From: Deminuibacter sp966424055
GTDB taxonomy: Bacteria; Bacteroidota; Bacteroidia; Chitinophagales; Chitinophagaceae
Direction of reading: 5' to 3'
Assembly: GCA_966424055.1 (NCBI GenBank)
Contig: CBJLMB010000016.1
Coordinates: 1 to 64,000, forward strand
Length of the DNA stretch: 64,000 nucleotides
This document shows positions 58,941-64,000 of this stretch, one piece after another. The notes under the pieces were generated by a model. It made no database searches and was not told the DNA's origin. It saw nothing but the letters and a program-made list of their open reading frames with translations. Each line of letters starts with the position of its first letter. Positions within the stretch are counted from its first letter, which is position 1. The position numbers and the translations under genes are program-made.

Positions 58941-61900
58941 TCACTGTTGGGTACCCTGTTTTATTTCTTTCAATAATTCCTCCACGGCAGCTTCCAGCTG
59001 CTGATCTTGTCCCTGGCTAACCTTTTCGTATTCGTTCATCACGACGATATCGGGTGTTGTCTGGTGGTTTTCGAGATACTGGCCCTGCATATTTTTTACA
59101 CCCAGCGGCGGTACGCCCCAACGTATGCTATTGTCCTGCAGCGTTTGCCAGCCGGCAAATGTGCAGGTGCCGGGTGTGGGCATACCTACCAGTTTACCCA
59201 GGTGAAGATCCTGGTAGCTGAATGCAAAGCAATGGCCATCGCTGTAATTGGCTTCATTGGCCAGAGCAATAGAGGGTTTGTTCCAGCGGAAAGTAGGTTC
59301 ATACGCCACTGTTCTGGTATCGGTGGTGTATTCCAGAAATCTTTTCCCGCTGAGAAACATTGCCAGGTCGGCCACCAGGTCGCCGCCGCCATTAAACCGC
59401 GTATCTACCACCAGGGCTTTTTTACCTGCATACCGGCCCATGATATCAGCATAAGCAGCACGGTAAGCATTGTCGTTCATGCCGGGTATATGAACATAAC
59501 CCAATTCACCATGACTTAGTTTTTCCACTTCATCCTGGTTGCGGCGTACCCAACGTTTGTATAAAAGATTGTTTTCCTCACCGGGTGAAACAGGCTTAAC
59601 TACCACCTCCCTGTGAGTACTGTTACTGCTGACAGACAATAACACATTTTTACCTGCTTTGCGGTTAAGGTATTGCGCCAGATCCCTGGATGGCAGAATA
59701 GTATCGCCATCGATGGCTTCTATAATATCACCGGCGCTGATATTAATACCAGCTTTATCCAGTGGGCCGCCTTTGATCACCTCGGCGATCTTCACACCAT
59801 TGCCCTTATACGCTGCATCATAAAAAACGCCAAGAGATGCGGTGATATCTCCATTCGCATTAAATGCCACATAAGTAGCGCCGCAGTGCGATACATTCAG
59901 TTCGCCCAGCAGCTCGCTGAGCATTTCGGCAAACTCGTAATTGTCACCGATATGGGGCAGGTATTTTTCATACGCTTTTTTCAATTCATCCCATTGTGCG
60001 CCATGATAACCGGCTGTATAAAAAGTTTCTTTGGTGCGGCGCCATACATGCTCAAACATAAACCCGCGTTCGGCAGCTATATCCAGGCTTAATTCACTGT
60101 TAATACCTATATTGGTTTGTTTGCCTGAAGCCGGCTCTATTTTAGATATCCTGCCATCAGCCAGCAAAAAGATATTCTTCTGTTCTTTATCCCAAACCAT
60201 ATTGGCATCATCGGCATTGAGCGGAAGCAGTATTTTGGTTTCCCTTGTGCGCAGGTTAGTGCTCCAGAGGTTCAATCCTTTTTCAAAACGGGAAAGGTAA
60301 TAAAGCGTTTCACCGTCATTGCTCAGCAATGCATCTGACATACTGGAAGAATTGACGGTGAGTTTGGCTTTGCGGTATTTCAGTCCGTCCCAGTCAATGG
60401 CAATGGTGCTGTCTTTTTTATGTTTTTTGGAGGAATCTTCTTTGGCTGTTTTTTCTTCCTGTTCCTTCAGTAAAGCAGCTTCTTCTTTGCTTAGCCTGAA
60501 ACGATCCCAGGCAGCCTGTGTAAAAAACAGGCCGTATACATCATTCTGGCTTCCGCCAGAATTGGCATAATTGTGCATACCATCGCGGTTACTGGACCAG
60601 ATCATCATTTTGCCACCCATCATCCATTTAGGATCGCTATCCTGGTAACCGCTTTCGGTAAGATTAACCGTTTTGCCTTTCCCATCTGTACAGATAATAC
60701 CTACTTCTTCATTGTTGATGCCCGCTTCGTTGTATTGAATCAGCATCCATTTACCATCGGGGCTCCAGGTAAAATACTGGTCATTGTCGCCCATTGAAAA
60801 CAGCTCATTTGCCGATAATATCGTACGCGATTGTTTAGATGCCAGGTTGAAAATTTTAACTGTATTCCTGTTTTCAACAAATGCAATCTCCCTACCATCG
60901 GGTGAATACTGCGGCTGGTAATTTTCTTTGTCATTGGCAATAACTGCTGTTTCGTTCAATACAGTGGCCGTAAAAAAATAGGGTTCTTCTTTACGGCTGA
61001 TGGTGGTTTGAAAAATTTTCCAGCTGTTGCCCCGTTCGCTGCTGTACAACAGGCTGCGACCATCGGGAGAAAAACTAACATCCTGCTCCTGGCCGGTGGT
61101 ATTGGTAATGCGTTTGGTAGTGCCACCATCTACACTGGTTACAAAAACCTCCCCGCGGAAAATAAATGCCACTTCTTTGCCATTGGGCGAAACAGCCAGA
61201 TTACGTGCCCCACCGGTAACAGGGATGATTTTTTCGCTGTTCAGCCTGGTATCTCCATTAATAATAATAGTAAGCTTTTTAGGCTCAGCACCAGGCGCCA
61301 GTGTATACAATTGTCCATCGTAACTGAAGCAAAGTGTTCCATCGGCAGCCCTACTTAAAAAACGTACAGGGAACCGGCTGAAATGTGTCAGCTGCCGCGG
61401 TGTTGCAGCTGTTGTATTATTTAAGGGAAGCTGGTAAATATTAAAGCTGCCTGAAGCTTCGCTGAGATAACAAACAGACTGATCATTATCTGCAAAAACA
61501 GGGTTGCGATCTTCTCCTGCAAAAGAACTGAGCCTGGTGTGTTTACCTGTTGAGCTATTGTACAGCCAGATATCCCTTGCTATAGAAGAGGTCTGGTGTT
61601 TACGCCAGGTGTTTTCACCACCTTTCTTATCATGGTATACCAGCAGTTTACCATCTGTGCTGTATTTAACATCTTCTGCAGGTATTGTCAGTACCTGTTC
61701 AACACGGCCGCCGTTTATATTTACTTTATACAATTCTGGCTGCGATGCTGTGGGAAACTGTCTGTTGGCAGCCGCATCCATACGGGATGAGCCGAACAGT
61801 ACATACTGGTTATCGGGACTGAAATCATAAGGGTATTCTGGTGCCGAATGACTGGTTAGGCGCCTGGCTTCACCACCCTGGGCGGGCATAATAAAAATAT

Positions 61901-62171
61901 CGAAATTACCATAGCGGTCGCTGGCAAAAGCGATATACTTGCCGTCATGGCTCCATACCGGCATAAAATCATGTGCCTCGTTCAATGTAAGCAGCGCTGC
62001 TGTTCCGCCAGAAGCAGGTACCGAATACAGGTCTCCTCTATAAGTAAAAACGATTGTTTTGCCATCTGGTGAAATAGAAGGGTAACGCAGCCATCCGGCT
62101 TCTGTTTGGGCACTGGCGATACGGGTTATCAGTAATAAAACAAGAAAGGGAATAAGTGTTGATTTTTGCAT
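58941..62171 (-). CDS. Tricorn-like S41-family serine peptidase
   Basis: A 1076-residue exported peptidase. It has a signal peptide (ends near ASAQ, residue 22), two beta-propellers of TolB/WD-type repeats (about 30-320 and 330-690, e.g. PSISPDGKTIVFTYRGD), a PDZ domain (about 760-850), and an S41 C-terminal domain with VVDTRFNGGGDL and the nucleophile region NYSDGHCFAF. Tricorn-type enzymes cut peptides to short pieces; exported forms act in the periplasm or outside. The start at 62171 opens on the signal peptide; the open frame begins ten codons earlier. It leads the amidohydrolase gene in an operon. Confidence 0.92.
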   Translation of the reverse strand: MQKSTLIPFLVLLLITRIASAQTEAGWLRYPSISPDGKTIVFTYRGDLYSVPASGGTAALLTLNEAHDFMPVWSHDGKYIAFASDRYGNFDIFIMPAQGGEARRLTSHSAPEYPYDFSPDNQYVLFGSSRMDAAANRQFPTASQPELYKVNINGGRVEQVLTIPAEDVKYSTDGKLLVYHDKKGGENTWRKHQTSSIARDIWLYNSSTGKHTRLSSFAGEDRNPVFADNDQSVCYLSEASGSFNIYQLPLNNTTAATPRQLTHFSRFPVRFLSRAADGTLCFSYDGQLYTLAPGAEPKKLTIIINGDTRLNSEKIIPVTGGARNLAVSPNGKEVAFIFRGEVFVTSVDGGTTKRITNTTGQEQDVSFSPDGRSLLYSSERGNSWKIFQTTISRKEEPYFFTATVLNETAVIANDKENYQPQYSPDGREIAFVENRNTVKIFNLASKQSRTILSANELFSMGDNDQYFTWSPDGKWMLIQYNEAGINNEEVGIICTDGKGKTVNLTESGYQDSDPKWMMGGKMMIWSSNRDGMHNYANSGGSQNDVYGLFFTQAAWDRFRLSKEEAALLKEQEEKTAKEDSSKKHKKDSTIAIDWDGLKYRKAKLTVNSSSMSDALLSNDGETLYYLSRFEKGLNLWSTNLRTRETKILLPLNADDANMVWDKEQKNIFLLADGRISKIEPASGKQTNIGINSELSLDIAAERGFMFEHVWRRTKETFYTAGYHGAQWDELKKAYEKYLPHIGDNYEFAEMLSELLGELNVSHCGATYVAFNANGDITASLGVFYDAAYKGNGVKIAEVIKGGPLDKAGINISAGDIIEAIDGDTILPSRDLAQYLNRKAGKNVLLSVSSNSTHREVVVKPVSPGEENNLLYKRWVRRNQDEVEKLSHGELGYVHIPGMNDNAYRAAYADIMGRYAGKKALVVDTRFNGGGDLVADLAMFLSGKRFLEYTTDTRTVAYEPTFRWNKPSIALANEANYSDGHCFAFSYQDLHLGKLVGMPTPGTCTFAGWQTLQDNSIRWGVPPLGVKNMQGQYLENHQTTPDIVVMNEYEKVSQGQDQQLEAAVEELLKEIKQGTQQ

Positions 62172-62515
62172 AAACAGGAAATGGAAAGGTAAGTTAAGCA
62201 AAAGATGTGATCTGTTTGATCTTCAGGATACTATCTGCTGTCATTCTATCACCATTGCTCAAAACGGATATTTCGCTCAAACCCTTTGTGGGAGCGGGTT
62301 TTAGACCGTTTTTTTGCCTGTGTTCTGGCTAGGTCCAATCTGGGTTCGCATTGCGTTCGTCCGGGGCTAACCGGGCAATGTGGATCTCAGGAAGCAGGGA
62401 ACTGTTATGCCCCCTATTGTTCAAATACGATAATTAATTAGCCGAACCCTTTTATGGAGCATAATAAACAAAGCCATCTATAAAAGATGGCTTCGTTATT
62501 CGTTTGTATCAGCAT
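62172..62515. other. Noncoding region upstream of the S41 peptidase
   Basis: About 340 bases without a recognisable gene, holding the S41 promoter side and the terminator of the next lipoprotein (62471-62493). A stretch near 62348-62380 can pair CATTGC with GCAATG and CCGG with CCGG, an imperfect hairpin. No tRNA or known RNA could be matched. Confidence 0.55.
62471..62493 (-). terminator. Terminator of the lipoprotein gene at 62.5-63.1 kb
   Basis: A nine-base-pair stem (AAGCCATCT / AGATGGCTT) followed on the minus strand by TGTTTATTAT. It lies 23 bases past the stop; moderate strength. Confidence 0.65.
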
Positions 62516-63067
62516 TTATATTTGGTTGTAAGGCCTGGTTTCATTGGTTACGACTATTTCAGTTCCGGCATCATTGTCTGCGGCATGAAGTAGCAGCTTC
62601 ACCGGTTTTTTTCCATCCGGGATTTCAAAGTTCAGTCTGCCGGGATTGCCTGACGGTGTAAAATAATTTCCTACGCTGTTGCCGGTAGAGCTGATTTTGG
62701 TACCATCATCAAGCAGCAGTTGCTGTTCTCCTGTAGTAATAGTACGACCACCGTTAGAATAAGTGCCGGTAAAATGAACAATCAGCACCTTGCTTATACC
62801 GGGCTTTATAGTACGCTGGTAATCTATCAGCGAGCTGGTATCCATCTGAAAATTAAAACTGCCAGCTTCATTGGACAGTTGCAGTTTTTCCTGTTTGAAG
62901 TTTACTTTATACACGACCGGCATACCGGCAGCTGCAGCCTGCTGCAATTTTTCCTCGGGCGATTTGTATTCCTTTGTAACAAGTTCCTTTTTCGCTTCGG
63001 GTTGTTTATTGCCGGGTCCGCATCCGGCTATCAAAAGGGCAAGGGAGAGGTAAGGGATTTTTTTCAT
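62516..63067 (-). CDS. Uncharacterised lipoprotein
   Basis: A 183-residue protein with a lipoprotein signal: lipobox LIAGC near residue 16 followed by GPGNKQPEAKKEL, a flexible polar spacer. The rest is beta-rich with no cysteine or enzyme motif (FKQEKLQLSNEAGSFNFQMD onward). The start at 63067 (MKKIPYLS) gives the proper signal; the open frame extends nine codons upstream. It is divergent from the AbiE operon. Function unknown. Confidence 0.7.
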   Translation of the reverse strand: MKKIPYLSLALLIAGCGPGNKQPEAKKELVTKEYKSPEEKLQQAAAAGMPVVYKVNFKQEKLQLSNEAGSFNFQMDTSSLIDYQRTIKPGISKVLIVHFTGTYSNGGRTITTGEQQLLLDDGTKISSTGNSVGNYFTPSGNPGRLNFEIPDGKKPVKLLLHAADNDAGTEIVVTNETRPYNQI

Positions 63068-63259
63068 AAGTGATCTGTTGAATTTGGCTCGCATTGGCCA
63101 AAAATAATGCCGGATAAAAACATAAAACCGACATTGTTATGAGGCTTTTATTGGCTAAATGGATGAAGTTTGAGTTAGTTCAATAATGGATTGGAAAATT
63201 TAGCAGGTAGGAATTTCAACTTAAGATTTGCCAGGTAAAGCTTATTTAAGTCTTTGTAG

Positions 63260-63333
63260 CTTGTCCCAAATATTGATTCTTTTTCGGACTAATAACAGTA
63301 ATTGTCCCTTGTTTTTACTAAATTTGGGACAAG
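63260..63333. promoter_or_regulatory. Candidate AbiEi operator: inverted CTTGTCCCAAAT repeats
   Basis: CTTGTCCCAAAT (63260-63271) and its exact inverse ATTTGGGACAAG (63322-63333, ending at the start codon), with a third TTGTCCC at 63302-63308. A TAAATTTG -7 box (63319-63326) overlaps the second arm. AbiEi-type antitoxins repress their own promoter through inverted repeats (known for the family), so this is the expected site. Confidence 0.6.
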
Positions 63334-63927
63334 ATGGAAGCAATAGAGTACTTAATTAGCAAGGAGATTCAAAAGACTGCACAAGGAACCATATTCTTTC
63401 CTGAAGACTTTGCCCGGCTTGGCTCATCAGATGGGGTTCGTAAAGCACTGCAACGGCTTGAGCATAAAGGAATCCTAAAAAGAGTAGCGCAAGGTATTTA
63501 TGTTTATCCTAAAGTCAACAACCACATCGGTATAGTAATGCCCACTGCAGAAGAGGTGGCTGAGGCTATCAGCCGGAGAGACCGGGCCCGTACTGTTCCA
63601 ACAGGCGCTTCTGCCTTAAATGCACTTGGCCTCAGTACCCAGGTACCAATGAACGTTGTATTGCTAACCGATGGTTCCCCAAGAGAAATCAAGATTGGCA
63701 AACGTAAAATCAAGTTCAAGAAAACCACACCACGTAATCTTTCCGCCAAAGGCGATACCAGCCGGCTGGTTATCCAGGCGCTTAAAGCTTTGGGAAAAGG
63801 AAGGGTAAGCCAGGCTGATGAGCAAAAGCTCATCGAACTACTGAAAAGAGAAAGACATAGTGATCTTCTGCATGATATCAGCATTGCGCCGGAATGGATA
63901 CAGCGAATCATGAAAAAAGCATTGTAA
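63334..63927 (+). CDS. AbiEi-type antitoxin/DUF6088-like protein
   Basis: A 197-residue protein with an N-terminal winged helix (about 10-60: FPEDFARLGSSDGVRKALQRLEHKGILKRVAQGIYVYP) and a C-terminal domain (about 70-197) with RTVPTGASALNALGLST and TPRNLSAKGDT, as in DUF6088/AbiEi antitoxins of type IV toxin-antitoxin systems. It should repress the operon and counter the toxin. Its stop overlaps the next ATG (TAATG), the usual AbiE coupling. Systems of this kind can act in phage exclusion or plasmid stability. It is flanked by inverted-repeat operators. Confidence 0.85.
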   Translation: MEAIEYLISKEIQKTAQGTIFFPEDFARLGSSDGVRKALQRLEHKGILKRVAQGIYVYPKVNNHIGIVMPTAEEVAEAISRRDRARTVPTGASALNALGLSTQVPMNVVLLTDGSPREIKIGKRKIKFKKTTPRNLSAKGDTSRLVIQALKALGKGRVSQADEQKLIELLKRERHSDLLHDISIAPEWIQRIMKKAL

Positions 63928-64000
63928 TGGAGAAAATCAATCTATACCAAATTGCAGACCATGAAAAGGCTGATCTGTACCGGCAAGCCGGCGTTCAATC
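63927..64000 (+). CDS. AbiEii-type nucleotidyltransferase toxin (5' part only)
   Basis: Only about 24 codons (MEKINLYQIADHEKADLYRQ...) are in the window. The place, directly after and overlapping the AbiEi-like gene by one base (TAATG), is where the nucleotidyltransferase toxin AbiEii is always found. The catalytic part is outside the window, so the call rests on context and the open frame. Confidence 0.65.
   Translation, partial: MEKINLYQIADHEKADLYRQAGVQ

Noticed and set aside
62320..62420. Possible tRNA or RNA gene near CCGGGGCTAACCGGG
   Set aside because: The arms do not form a cloverleaf and no T-loop GTTCGA-type consensus is present; only an imperfect hairpin.

Overview
The window looks like chromosomal DNA from a member of the Bacteroidota, most likely the Chitinophagaceae or a close relative (inference from gene content). 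The signs are alternative complex III genes, several TAnnTTTG-type -7 promoter boxes with weak Shine-Dalgarno sites, secreted peptidases with short signal peptides ending in AQ, an LpxR-type lipid A deacylase, and ECF sigma factors. No rRNA, tRNA, CRISPR array or complete insertion sequence was seen. Most of the window is housekeeping and ordinary accessory metabolism; the accessory signals are an AbiE-type toxin-antitoxin operon cut by the right edge, a truncated peptide deformylase, dispersed intergenic repeats and one candidate small RNA.

Layout. 1-1.7 kb: start of the alternative complex III operon (actA, then a partial actB, minus strand). 2.4-12 kb: purN, a small ECF sigma/zinc-finger pair, an M28 peptidase, an AsmA-like envelope protein, an esterase, an orphan ParA ATPase and a FucP-type sugar transporter. 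11.8-12.0 kb: promoter-like and terminator-like signals with no convincing gene between them. 12-19 kb: uvrB and the trehalose pair treZ-treY. 19-24 kb: hydrolase, PhyH dioxygenase, GyrI-like, DJ-1/PfpI, AraC regulator, rpiA. 24-31.5 kb: secreted M28 peptidase with amidase, acetyltransferase, methylglyoxal synthase, purine nucleoside phosphorylase, a DUF6624-like protein and a peptide deformylase remnant. 31.5-40 kb: lipoprotein, arginase-family enzyme, recA, fatty-acid hydroxylase, nucleotidyltransferase, an ECF41-type sigma factor with its AhpD-like partner, and uvrD. 40-46.5 kb: redox genes (thioredoxin-like, AhpC, AhpD-like, Nfu, pirin with divergent HxlR) and an AI-2E family permease. 46.6-53 kb: NAD salvage pair (pnuC, ribosylnicotinamide kinase), second fatty-acid hydroxylase, dnaN, recX-lpxR, iron-dependent alcohol dehydrogenase. 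53-63 kb: ferritin, a two-component system, a lipoprotein, an amidohydrolase with a tricorn-like S41 peptidase, and a second lipoprotein. 63.3-64 kb: AbiEi-like antitoxin and the first codons of its toxin.

Genes that probably work together: actA/actB in respiration; treZ/treY converting maltooligosaccharide to trehalose; AhpC with the AhpD-like protein in peroxide removal; PnuC with the kinase in nicotinamide riboside uptake and trapping; uvrB, uvrD, recA and recX in DNA repair (scattered, not one operon); ECF41 sigma with its carboxymuconolactone decarboxylase-like target; the amidase/M28 and S41/amidohydrolase pairs in extracytoplasmic peptide breakdown; and LpxR, possibly with the KdnB-like dehydrogenase, in lipopolysaccharide remodelling. 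Function calls rest on reading motifs and family knowledge; no database search was possible.
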